A stretch of DNA of 64,000 bases from Hexactinellida sp. DTS-2022 (Eukaryota; Porifera; Hexactinellida), in the NCBI GenBank assembly GCA_028753945.1, contig JAPNXP010000009.1, positions 3,410,001 to 3,474,000 on the forward strand. The letters are read 5' to 3'. Shown here in pieces: positions 45,715 to 56,042 of this stretch. The notes beneath the pieces were generated by a model. The model was not told the origin of the DNA, did no database searches, and was given only the letters and a program-made list of their open reading frames with translations. Within the stretch, counting starts at the first letter, position 1, and each line of letters begins with the position of its first letter. Position numbers and translations under genes: made by a program.

Positions 45715-46998
45715 CTGTTTGACGAAATCAGAGTTGGAAAGATTCGTTGAAACAAGTTTCTCTCTCTTAAGAATAACAACTGTTTTCCTGAAATGGAGAC
45801 AACCACAACAAGAACAAACATACGTTGGACCTTGAGATATCTGGGAGAAATAACTTTGATTAACAGAGTTAACCTCCTCTCTATTAGTTCTATACTTCTC
45901 CAGAACATTTTTGTTGTGCTTTTCACGCTTTTCAGGATCCTTCAACCTCTCGGCCACAGCGTCATTATGCACTGCACGCTTTTCAGGATCCTTCAACCTC
46001 TCGGCCACAGCGTCATTATGCACAGCACGCTTTTCAGGATCCTTCAACCTCTCGGCCACAGCGTCATTATGCACAGCACGCTTTTCAAGATCCTTCAACC
46101 TCTCGGCCACAGCGTCATTATGCACAGCACGCTTTTCAGGATCCTTCAATCTCTCTGCTACAGCGATATTATGCTCAGCACGCACATTAGGATCCTTCAA
46201 TCTCTCTGCTACAGCGATATTATGCTCAGCACGCACATTAGGATCCTTCAATCTCTCTGCTACAGCGATATTATGCTCAGCACGCACATTAGGATCCTTC
46301 AATCTCTCTGCTACAGCGATATTATGCTCAGCACGCTTCTCAGGATCCTTCAATCTCTCAGTCATAGCGTCTAGCTGCTGTTTATTATGCTCAGCACGCT
46401 TCTCAGGATCCTTCAATCTCTTTGTAATGTCTCGTAATTGATTTTCTTTGTGCTTAGATATAAAATCGGGATCATCACAATCCTCATTGAAACGCTCAAG
46501 ACGAGCCTCATTCTCAGTTTTACAAAACTCTGAGTCATCAGTTCGTCTCTTCTTGATAGCAGCTCGATTTCTATCTTTTCTAGCCCTGTATCCTTTTCTC
46601 TTCCGAGACTTAGGGGTAGAGATTCCCTTCTCAGGAGTCATTGGTACATCAGAATACTGGCTAGACAAATCGAGGTCGTTTAAAGGTACAACTTGAGACG
46701 ATATCGGAGTCTGTTGTACCGTTTGAGAGGAGGGGAATATAAACACATCTGGTTGGGAAGATTCATCTATCTCCATAGAACAAATTTCCTCCTCCGTTGT
46801 TGAACCAGGCCCAGGATTTATTTCAATCCCACTGATTATCAATAAGGCGCTGATGGTGTCAGCCTGTAGGCGGGTAGACATGCGAAACAATATGTCGAAA
46901 CATAGACAATACTTTTTGACTATACACTGGGATAGTGGGGACTTAGCACGCCCACCCCAGCCACTTATTCTTGCTCTATAGAGCTCGATTGATATCAT
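45715..46998 (-). CDS. Helentron leader exon: 2A-like motif, KDP repeats, zinc knuckle
   Basis: An open exon of ~428 codons. Residues 50-65 read SALLIISGIEINPGPG, close to the 2A ribosome-skipping motif (D-x-E-x-N-P-G-P) but with Gly where Asp is usual. Residues ~120-160 are basic (RKRKGYRARKDRNRAAIKKR), nuclear-signal-like. Then ten copies of a charged helix repeat (ERLKDPEKRAEHNIAVA type, 17 residues, the first 20). The exon ends with SQGPTYVCSCCGCLHFRKTV, the cysteine cluster that opens the conserved part of Helitron-like proteins. A second in-frame ATG at residue 40 is also possible as start. It is free of stops. Confidence 0.75.
45905..46430 (-). repeat. 51-bp in-frame coding minisatellite
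   Basis: Ten tandem units of 51 bp (the first 60 bp) encode the 17-residue KDP repeat. Two sub-types, EKRAVHNDAVA (left) and NVRAEHNIAVA (middle), form blocks, showing local amplification. The length is a multiple of three, so both strands stay open over the array; only the minus strand is part of a recognisable protein. Confidence 0.95.
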
Positions 46999-47390
46999 AT
47001 CTAATTAGCAAGTTAAAGTATAAAGCGAAATATAAAATAGATTTACAGTAAATACAGCAGTGAAAAAGAAAGTTTAATTAACTATATTATCATATTATTT
47101 TGTATTAATTAAAATTAAAATTGATTTAAAAATACCGGTAGTAATTAATTAAACTTAATTAATACACATAAGTTCTAGCAGGAACAGTAAATATTGAGAA
47201 CGAATTGTGAGAAAGAAAAAGAAAGTGTATTAATAAATAGAATAGGAAAAACATTACCTTCAAAAATAGAAGTTTACGACAATGATTCAAAAGAATAAAG
47301 GTAAAAAAGAATAAGTAAAGGTCAAATAATGAGAAAGATAGAAATTATTAAATTTATACTTTTTGAAGAAACCTGTAAGTATAGATGTTC

Positions 47391-50300
47391 AATAAATATA
47401 ATTATCGCAAGTTGAAACAATAGATATGATTTAACAATTTGAATCAATATAATTATTACAAGTTATTAAATCTATTTCCATTGTTTCAACTTGTAATAAT
47501 TATAATGATTTAACTTGTTAAATCTTTCACTATTGTTTCAACTTGGTACAATTATATTGATTTAACTTGTGAATTCGAGCTGGCTTCTATTTTATTGTTT
47601 TAACAGTTTTACTGAAACAGAAGTGTGAGTAAACAAAGAAATTTAAGCCCCCATTTGTGGCAGAAATTAAACCCCTTATTGAAAGATTTCTTCTCCCATC
47701 AGACGCAAAATTTTACGGTGAATCAAAATATGAAATAAAATTTGCGGGTTTAGTAAAAGATTTTTTGAGTTATGGACCAGACAAATTTTGAAAGGTGTTA
47801 AAGATGTGTCAAAAATTTGTTAATCAAAAATCGTAACCCCAGGTGCAAATTAGACGGTCCCATCGCACCTACATGCCAAGTTTCAGCCCATCAACTATAA
47901 AGCTCAGGCCAGGACACCGTCAACGGAGAAAAAAAAAATCCAAAATTGCAGCCTGTGCCGACGCATGTTCCTTTGGTGGCACTATATTTTGTTGGTGGTT
48001 TATTGATAGTGCCTCCAATGGAACATGCTGTCGGCACAGGCTGCAATTTTGGATTTTTTTTCGCCATGTCATCATCACTATGAAGGTGTTAAACTATTTC
48101 AGAAAAGTGATTCAAAAGGCAACGACCCTTAGTGAGTTGGAAGTTTCGTTTTAGCTCACTTCATTTGAGAGATATTCAAGTTTCAGTAGAATATAATATG
48201 TGCTGAGTCAGTATTTTTTAGGTGCCGTTTGGGTATTCACCCAACTCCTACCAACCCATGCGAATTATTTAATTCACAAAATTGTAAAAATACATTTTTT
48301 TGACGATGTCATAATCACCTCAAGGTGTCAAGACCCACTTGTATAGGTGGTACCTGGCATAAGGACCAATTGATAAATTGAAAGTTTGTTTCTATCTTGT
48401 ATCATCTCTGAGATTAATGAAATTTAGCTAATTAGTATAAATATTTAATTAATTTATTAATTATTTAACACCATTATTATATACAGCAAAATAAATTAAG
48501 TTCAATTATTTGCAATTATTATTAATTTAAATTGAATTTCACTATAATATTTGAATTCCACGCACTCGATAACCCCAATAATCTATTTGGAACCATCTCT
48601 ATACGGTAAACACAGAGCGAATTAATTAGAATTAAATATGTCAGTACATTAATTGTGCAAGAATATTCTCGCCGAAATAAATATAATCACTTAATCTGTC
48701 GTTGTTGTGGTATGTAAAATCTTAACGGTTCTATCATAAACCATCTTTAGTTTAATGCCATTCATTCATTACTTATTGATAATAAATTAAATTATTAGAT
48801 ATTTATTTTAGCAATGTTATCCACGGTGATTTGAGTTTAGTCAACAAATTCCTTATATTATTATATTTTATTTAATCCATTGTATAGTAATACTACAATT
48901 AAATAGAAGCCAGCTGGAATTTATAAGTTGAATCAATATATTTATCTCAAGTTGAAACAATAGAGTAAGATTTAACAAGTTAAATCAATATAATTATTAC
49001 AAGTTGAAACAATAGAATTAGATTTAACACTTTTACTGAAATTGAAGTGTGAGTAAACAAAGAAATTTCAAACCCCATTTATGGCAGAAATTAAACATAT
49101 TTTCAAAATATTCTTCTCCCATCAGACGCAGAATTTTATGGTGAATCCAAATGTGAAATAAAATTTGGGGGTTTAGTAAAACATATTTTGAGTTATGGAC
49201 CAGACAAATTTTGAAAGGTGTTAAAGATGTGTCAAAAATTCGTTAATCAAAATCGTAACCCCAGGTGCAAATTAGACGGTCCATACGCACCTACATGCCA
49301 AGTTTCAGCCCTCCATGTATTTAGGTGTGGCCAGGGCACCTGCTACGGAGAAAAAATAAAAATAAAAATCCAAAATTGCAGCTGTGCCGACGCATGTTCC
49401 TTTGGTGGCACTATATTTTGGTGGTGGTTTATTGATAGTGCCTCCAATGGAACATGCTGTCGGCACAGGCTGCAATTTTGGATTTTTTTTCGCCATGTCA
49501 TCATCACTATGAAGGTGTTAAACTATTCAGAAAAGTGATTCAAAAGGCAACGACCCTTAGTGAGTTGGAAGTTTCGTTTTAGCTCACTTCATTTGAGAGA
49601 TATTCAAGTTTCAGTAGAATATAATATGTGCTGAGTCAGCATTTCTTAAAGTGCGTGTTGGGTGTTCACCCAACTCCAACCAATCCATGTGAATTATTTA
49701 ATTCACAAAATTGTAAAAATACATTTTTTTGACGATGTCATCATCACCTTAAGGTGTCAAGATCCACTTGTATAGGTGGTACGTGCCATAAGGACCAATT
49801 GATAAATTTAAAGTTTGTTTCTATCTTATATCATTTCTGAGATTAATGAAATTTAGATAATTTGTTAAATATTTAATTAATCTATTAATAATTTAACACC
49901 AATATTATGTACATCAAAATATATTAAGTTCAATCTTTTGCAATAATTATTCACTTAAATTGAATTTCACTATCATATTTGAATTCAGCGCACTCGATAA
50001 TCCCAATAATCTATTTGGAAGTTGGAACCATTTCTATACATTAAACACAGAGCTAATTAATTAGAATTAAATATGTCATGTATCCATTGTGCAAGAATAT
50101 TCTATGCAGAAGTAAATATAATACATAATCTGTCGTTGTTGTGGAATGTAAAATCTTAGTTTTCAAATAGAAAATAGAAGCCTACTCGATTTCACAAGTG
50201 GAATCAATATAATTATCGCAAGTTTAAACAATAGTGTAAGATTTAACAAGTTTAATCAATATAATTATTACAAGTTGAAACAATGGAATTAGATTTAACA

Positions 50301-53161
50301 GTTTACTGAAATTGAAGTGTGAGTAAACAAATAAATTTCAACCCCCATTTATGGCAGAAATTAAACCCATTACTAAAAATTTCTTTACCCATCAGACGCA
50401 GAATTTGAAGATGAATCCAAAGAAGAAATAAAAATTGGGGGTTTAGTATAACATTCTTTGAGTTATGGACCAGACAAATTTTGAAAGGTGTTAAACATGT
50501 GTCCAAAATTTGTTAATCAAAAATCGTAACCCCAGGTGCACATCTGTAACCCATGAGACACCTGTCCTGCAAATTTGGGTTGTTAGTTAATCAAACTCTG
50601 TTCTGTGGATGAGCTACGGAAGAATAAAAAAAATCCAAAATTGCAGCCTGTGCCGACGCATGATCCTTTGGTGGCACTATATTTTGTTGTTGGTTTATTG
50701 ATAGTGCCTCCAAAGGAACATGCTGTCGGCACAGGCTGCAATTTTGGATTTTTTTTTTCGCCATGTCATCATCACTATGAAGGTGTTAAATTATTTCAGA
50801 AAGGTGTTTCAGAAGGCAACGACCCTTAGAGTGGCGGAAGTTTCCATTTAGTTCACTTCATTTTAGAGATATTCAAGTTTGAGTAGAATATAATAGCTGA
50901 TGACTCAGCATTTTTTATGTGAGTGTTGGGTCTTCACCCAACTTCAAATAACCCATTTTAAATATCGAATTCACAAAATTGTAAAAATACATTTTTTGAC
51001 GATGTCATCATCACCTCAAGGGGTCAAGACTCACTTGTATAGGTGGTACGTGGCATAAGGACCAATTGATAAATTGAAAGTTTGTTTCTATCTTGTATCA
51101 TCTCTGAGATTAATGAAATTTAGCTAATTAGTATAAATATTTAATTAATAAATTAATAATTTAACATCATTATTATGTACAGCAAAATAAATAAAGTTCA
51201 ATTATTTGCACTTATTATTAATTTAAATCGAATTTCACTATCATATTTGAATTCAGCGCACTCGATAACCCCAATAATCCAATTGGAACCGTCTATAAGT
51301 TAAATACAAAAGGAATTAATTATAATAAATTACGTCAGTACATTAATTGTGCAAGAATATTCTCGCGAAATAAATATAATCACTTTATCTGTCGTTGTTG
51401 TGGAATGTAAAATGTTAACGGTTCTATCATAAACCATCTTTATAATAATGCCATTCATTACTTATTGATAATAAATTAAATTATTAGTTATTTATTTTAG
51501 CAATGTTATCCACGGTGAGTTGAGTAAAGTCAACAAATTCCTTATATAAATTAATTTAATTTAATCCATTGTATAGTAATGCTAGTATTAAATAGAAGCC
51601 AGCTGGAATTTATAAGTTAAATCAATATAATTATCGCAAGTTGAATCACTAGAGTAGGATTTAAAAAGTTAAATCAATATAATTATTACAAGTTGAAACA
51701 ATAGAATTAGATTTAACACTTTACTGAAATTGAAGTGTGAGTAAACAAAGAAATTTCAACCCCCATTTATGGCAGAAATTGACCCCTTTATTGGAAAATT
51801 TATTCTCCCATCAGACGCAGAATTTTATGGCGAATCCAAATATGAAATAAAATTTGGGGGTTTAGTAAAACATATTTTGAGTTATGGACCAGACAAATTT
51901 TTAAAGGTGTTAAAGATGTGTCAAAAATTTGTTGACGAAAAATCGTAACCCCAGGTGCAAATTAGACGGTCCCATCGCACCTACATGCCAAGTTTCAGCC
52001 CATCAACAATTAAGCTCTGGCCAGGGCACCGTCTACGGAGAAAAAGAAATCCAAAATTGCAGCCTGTGCCGACGCATGTTCCTTTGGTGGCACTATATTT
52101 TTGTGTTGCTTATTGATAGTGCCTCCAAAGGAACATGCTGTCGGCGCAGGCTGCAATTTTGGATTTTTTTTCGCCAAGAAATCAACGTCCAAGGTGTGAA
52201 GAAGCATTTGTTATTTGGTCCGAGTCACAAGGAACGGTAGATAAATTTGAAGTTTGTTTCTATCATAAACCATCTAGAGTTTAATGCCATTCATTCATTA
52301 TGTATTGATAATAAATTATATTATTAGTTAATTATTTCAGCAATGTTATCCACGGTTGGTTGAGTTGAGTCAACAAATTCCTTATATTATTTTATTTTAT
52401 TTAATCCATTGTATAGTAATACTAGAATTAAATAGAAGCCAGCTGGAATTTATAAGCTAAATCAATATAATTATGTCAAGTTGAATCAATAGAGTAAGAT
52501 TTAACAAGTTAAATCAATATAATTATTACAAGTTGAAACAATGGAATTAGATTTCACAGTTTTACTGAAATTGAAGTGTGAGTAAACAAAGAAGTTTAAA
52601 GCCCCATTTATGGCAGAAATTAAAGCCTTTATGCGAAACTTTCTTGTCCCATCAGACGCAGAATTTTATGGCGAGTCCAAATGTGAAATAAAATTTGGGG
52701 GTTTAGTAAAATATTTTTTGAGTTATGGACCAGACAAATTTTGAAAGGTGTTAAAGATGTGTCAAAAATTTGTTAATCAAAAATCGTAACCCCAGGTGCA
52801 AATTAGACGGTCCCATCGCACCTACATGCCAAGTTTCAGCCCATCAACTATAAAGCTCAGGCCAGGGCACCGTCTACGGAGAAAAAAAAAAAATAATAAT
52901 AATAATAATATTATTAAAGGCAGTAAGATTAGAACTGGGCCACTATACTATAGTATAGTCGGCACAGTAAAAATAATAAAAATAATAAAGGCAGTGATTC
53001 CAATACTGGGCCACTATACTATAGTATAGTCGGCACAGTAAAAATAAAGGCAGTGATTCTAATACTGGGCCACTATACTATAGTATAGTCGGCACAGTAA
53101 TAATAAAGGGAGTGATTCCAATACTGGGCCACTATACTATAGTATAGTCGGCACAGTAAAA
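47391..53161 (+). repeat. Repeat family A, right array (4+ units)
   Basis: Hairpins start at 47936, 49368, 50630 and 52047, spacing 1262-1432 bp. Each is followed by TTTTCGCCA(T/A)GTCATCATCAC-like sequence and preceded by GTAACCCCAGGTGCA ... CTACGGAG. The array ends with four copies of a ~60-bp unit holding ACTGGGCC plus the palindrome ACTATACTATAGTATAGT (52934, 53005, 53064, 53123). No protein is encoded; the small open frames crossing the hairpins are artefacts. Confidence 0.9.
47936..48060. repeat. Representative ~120-bp hairpin of family A
   Basis: Left arm AATCCAAAATTGCAGCCTGT, then GCCGACGCATGTTCCTTTGG; the right arm mirrors it with GCCTCCAAAGGAACATGCTG and CACAGGCTGCAATTTTGGAT. The stem is ~45 bp with few bulges and the loop is ~25 bp. 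The same hairpin occurs at 36068, 37424, 38280, 49368, 50630 and 52047 and, interrupted, at 25610/27771. Confidence 0.9.
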
Positions 53162-53371
53162 ATGTCGACCACCTTGTCCAAATCAATTCCTTGTGACAAT
53201 ATATTTTCTATGTTCAGTAGAGCCAAACCAGAAAGTCTCTCCTCGCTAGTTGAACTCCTAAGGAAAGTGCGGAGATTGCGTAGAGATGAAAATGAACGTT
53301 CTGAGCTAACGTTGGCAATTGGTAGCGTCAGAACAAGTAGGAAGATTCGTAGTAAACTAGGAAACCAGTAG
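53162..53371 (+). CDS. Unrecognised 69-aa open frame
   Basis: The ATG follows directly on the last palindrome minisatellite. The product is basic and helix-prone (LVELLRKVRRLRRDENERSE, SRKIRSKLG). Codon use looks less AT-rich than the flanks, suggesting that it was coding sequence once. I do not recognise it; it could be a fragment of a transposon accessory protein. Confidence 0.3.
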   Translation: MSTTLSKSIPCDNIFSMFSRAKPESLSSLVELLRKVRRLRRDENERSELTLAIGSVRTSRKIRSKLGNQ

Positions 53372-53442
53372 TAGGTGGCTGTAGAATTTTCATAATACTC
53401 AATATTGAATCAGATTTTTGGGGAGTTGCATTAATTATGTTC

Positions 53443-53827
53443 CAGTGATGTGCTCCGTTACTAGTAACGGAGTAACGGTAACGGAAAAAAGTACGGTAAC
53501 GGGCGTCGCGGGGTAACGGTAACGGAAAAAAGTAACGGTAACGGACATCCTTTACTTTTGACTAGTTAGCATTATCTTTAATCAGTTACTCTTACCATTA
53601 CTTTACCGTAACACAGTAACCGTTTATACATTAAAAACTTATTCCATTGCCATTACGACGTTATTTAAAATCAGTTACCGTTACATTAAGGTAAACTGTA
53701 CTGAATAAAGGTAAACGGACAAACTTAACAAAAGTAACGGAGTATACGGTAACGGAGTAAAGGTAACGGGAGATATAAAGTAACGGTAACGGAGTAACGG
53801 AAGATTTAGTAACGGACCATATCACTG
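53443..53827. mobile_element. hAT MITE with GTAACG repeats
   Basis: The ends CAGTGATGTGCTCCGTTACT and (reverse complement) CAGTGATATGGTCCGTTACT are inverted; TTATGTTC is duplicated perfectly on both sides (53435-53442, 53828-53835). The interior is almost all GTAACGGTAACGGA-type repeats. Confidence 0.9.
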
Positions 53828-53889
53828 TTATGTTCATGCATACTTCTATTTCTGATAAAAAAAGAACATTTATTGATACAATAAGAATC

Positions 53890-55540
53890 TGCAAAAATTT
53901 AAGAGCTTTCAATCAAGAAAAACCATTTTTTGGTGCAATGACTGACAACAAACTCCCAAATTAACAAATTCGGAATTTAAGGATTTTCCAGGCTGTTTTA
54001 TACAGGCTAGAAAATATTTATCATCAAACGGTCCAGACAGTACCCCTGATTTTGCACTTCGTTCATTTACATTCATTAAGAGGTGTAAATCAAGAAAAAC
54101 CATTTTTTGGGGTGCAGTGACTCAAAAAATTCCTAATTTTACAAATTCGTGGTTTAAGGAGGTTGCGTCTGTTTCTTTGGATGTTAAAAATTATACATCG
54201 ACAAAAGTATCAGACAGTGCGACTGAAATTGCACATCGTTCATTTAGATTCATTTAAGAAAAAACATTTTTTGCAATAACTGACAACAAACTCCAAAATT
54301 AAGAAATTTGGAATTTAAGGATTTTCCCGGCTGTTTTATACAGATTAGAAATTATATATATTCAAACGTGTCCAGACAATTCTTTGGTGCAATGACTGAA
54401 AAATACTCCCAAATTAACAAATTCGGGATTTAAAGACTTTCCCGGCTGTTTTCTTTCATCCTAAAAATTAATCGTTAGAAGTGTATAGAGAGTATCTCTA
54501 GAAATGCACTTCGTTCATTTACATTCATTTAAGAGCTTTCAATCAAGAAAAACAATTTTTGGTGTAATGATTGACAACAAACTCCCAAATTGATAAATTC
54601 GGAATTTAAGAACTTAAAAACCATTTTTTATTGCAATAACTGTCAAAAAACTCCCAAATTGATAAATGGGTGGTTTAAGGATGTTGCCGGCTGTTTTCTT
54701 TCATGCAAATAAATATATTTCGTTAGTTGATTGTTACACTTGTTAGCAGGGGCGTCGCGGCCATACAACATATCGGGTGTCGACCGAAATTTTAGGGTGG
54801 CGCCCCCCAATAGTCGCCATAATACAGCTTAGGGCGCGCCCAACCCTGTGGACTCAGGGGGCGCCTCTAACCCGGTGGACTCTGGGTAGGTTTCCAACCC
54901 TCCCGGAATAAGACCGATTTTCCCGGACAACAGCAAATCCAATCCGGGAGATTTTGATATTAGAAATGTTATCATTATATTGTTGATGTCAAAATTCAGG
55001 GATTTTGAACTGAGGTCGATTCTTATTAAGAACAATTGTGTGGGTTGTTTGGTACATAAACTAATCACTTGCCTACTTACCTATAACTCGTTTGACAGTT
55101 CATTTATTTGATATATGTACCTACTAATACCGTAATGCTCTGAATAAGCGCTTATTTGGAATACATGCCGAGGGATGGTGTACAATCATCCTCCCGGAAA
55201 ACAACTGAGTCGAGTTGGTAACCCTAACTTGGGGGCGCCCTGACCCGGTGGACTCAGGGGCGCCGCGCCGCCCCTGCTTGTTAGTGAACCATAGTTAATT
55301 AAAAGTGTACTGAGAGTACCCCTAGAATTGCACTTCGTTCATTTAAATTCATTAAGAGCTTAAGATCAAGAAAAAACATTTTTTGGTCTAATGACTGTCA
55401 AAAAACTCCCAAATTGATAAATTCGTTGTTTAAGGACGTTGCCAGCTGTTACTTTTGATGCTATAAATGATATATCGTCAAAGGTGTCCAAACTGTACCT
55501 GAAATTCCAACTTGTTCATTTACATTCATTTAAATTAAAT
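53890..55540 (+). repeat. ~185-bp tandem array at the right end of the 19.9-kb insertion
   Basis: The block AAGAAAAACCATTTTTTGG followed by TGCAATGACTGAC, AACTCCCAAATT, AATTTAAGGA, GCTGTTTT and GCACTTCGTTCATTTACATTC recurs at about 53918, 54095, 54255, 54378 (truncated), 54545, 54617 (truncated) and 55366. A hAT MITE interrupts it. The same family occurs inverted at 18430-18680. Confidence 0.85.
54747..55276. mobile_element. hAT MITE, CAGGGGCG ends
   Basis: The ends CAGGGGCGTCGCGG and (reverse complement) CAGGGGCGGCGCGG are inverted; CTTGTTAG is duplicated perfectly (54739-54746, 55277-55284). Subterminal copies of GGGCGCCYYTRACCCGGTGGA-type sequence. 530 bp, no ORF. It lies within the tandem array. 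Confidence 0.9.
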
Positions 55541-55627
55541 TCAGCAAATTTTATGTTATTTAATACGTCCTCATCTTCAGAAATTTAGGGGCTACTTTTA
55601 CCCCCTGCATTCGCCTCTGGATGGATC

Positions 55628-56042
55628 GCTCGCATACGCTTCCTTGTTGAATGAGATTTGGATCACTGTCAGCCACAACACCCTCCAGTTCCTCGCTCGA
55701 CGCGATAAAGGAGGCAGATGGCCACGCAAATTGCCGCAGCTGAATCTTCTCGGAGGCGTCGGGACAAAGGAGCCGTCTACCAGTCAGACCGTTTTTGGTT
55801 CTGAAGTCCCACTTTCTGATAACGACTAGGATGCAGAATGCCCAGTCTGTAATGAAAGAAATTGTCCCCTACCTCCAAAAAGGAAAAAGGAGCACCGGCT
55901 TGCATGTCATAAATGTGAAACATGGATTCATTGGTCCTGTGCCGGGATAAAGTCCAAGAAAGGTCTTCTAAAATATTATTTATGTACCAATTGTCAAAGT
56001 AATGGATTTAGTTGTGATTATTGCATAGACTCCTTTAGATAA
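55628..56042 (+). pseudogene. Mutator-like transposase C-terminus with PHD finger
   Basis: It continues the gene cut at 35717. The joined frame reads FNDGSLAYASLLNEIWITVS, NTLQFLARRDKGGRW, then TAG at 55827-55829, then AECPVCNERNCPLPPKRKK, LACHKCETWIHWSCAGI and YYLCTNCQ, ending at TAA 56040-56042. The cysteine/histidine pattern (C-x2-C, C-x2-C, W-x-H-x2-C, C-x2-C) is that of a PHD finger, which reads histone tails in chromatin proteins. As in the N-terminal part, the DNA is less AT-rich than its surroundings. The PHD at the end of a Mutator-like transposase is seen in the sequence; its role in target choice is inference. Confidence 0.75.

Larger units (their letters stand above)
39061..47390 (-). 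mobile_element. Helentron-type rolling-circle transposon
   Basis: A minus-strand gene (46998 to 39488) has the order leader/zinc knuckle, Rep, helicase, AP-like endonuclease, OTU protease; the endonuclease marks Helentrons (Helitron2) rather than classic Helitrons. Repeat family A stops near 39060 and resumes near 47390, so the element sits inside that array. Exact termini were not resolved. 46999-47390 and 39061-39487 are AT-rich non-coding ends. Three stops and about five frameshifts show that the copy is dead, but every domain is present. Confidence 0.85.
35718..55619. mobile_element. ~19.9-kb insertion with hAT-like ends and 8-bp TSD
   Basis: The left end CAGGGGCGAGGCCAGCCC and right end (reverse complement CAGAGGCGAATGCAGGGG) have the hAT consensus start CAG(A/G)GGCG. 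GATGGATC is duplicated perfectly (35710-35717, 55620-55627). The interrupted Mutator-like ORF regains its frame across the excised junction (FNDG-S-LAYASLLNEI). The block contains repeat family A arrays, a Helentron, a ~185-bp array and two smaller hAT MITEs. No hAT transposase was found inside, so it is non-autonomous, enlarged by later nested insertions. Confidence 0.8.

Noticed and set aside
45905-46430. CRISPR-like array of regular repeats
   Set aside because: Units are contiguous with no unique spacers and encode a protein repeat; the genome is eukaryotic.
45793-46441. Two long plus-strand open frames (193 and 176 codons) over the 51-bp repeats
   Set aside because: They exist only because the repeat length is a multiple of three and lacks stops in those frames; the minus strand holds the conserved Helentron protein.
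37140-52240. Many 60-160 codon open frames over the family A hairpins
   Set aside because: They recur wherever the hairpin recurs, on both strands, and have no protein-like conservation.
55839-55997. The PHD finger as a RAG2 remnant beside the RAG1-like gene
   Set aside because: It is in frame with the Mutator-like C-terminus, no kelch repeats precede it, and the RAG1-like gene starts over 1 kb later in the same orientation rather than convergent.
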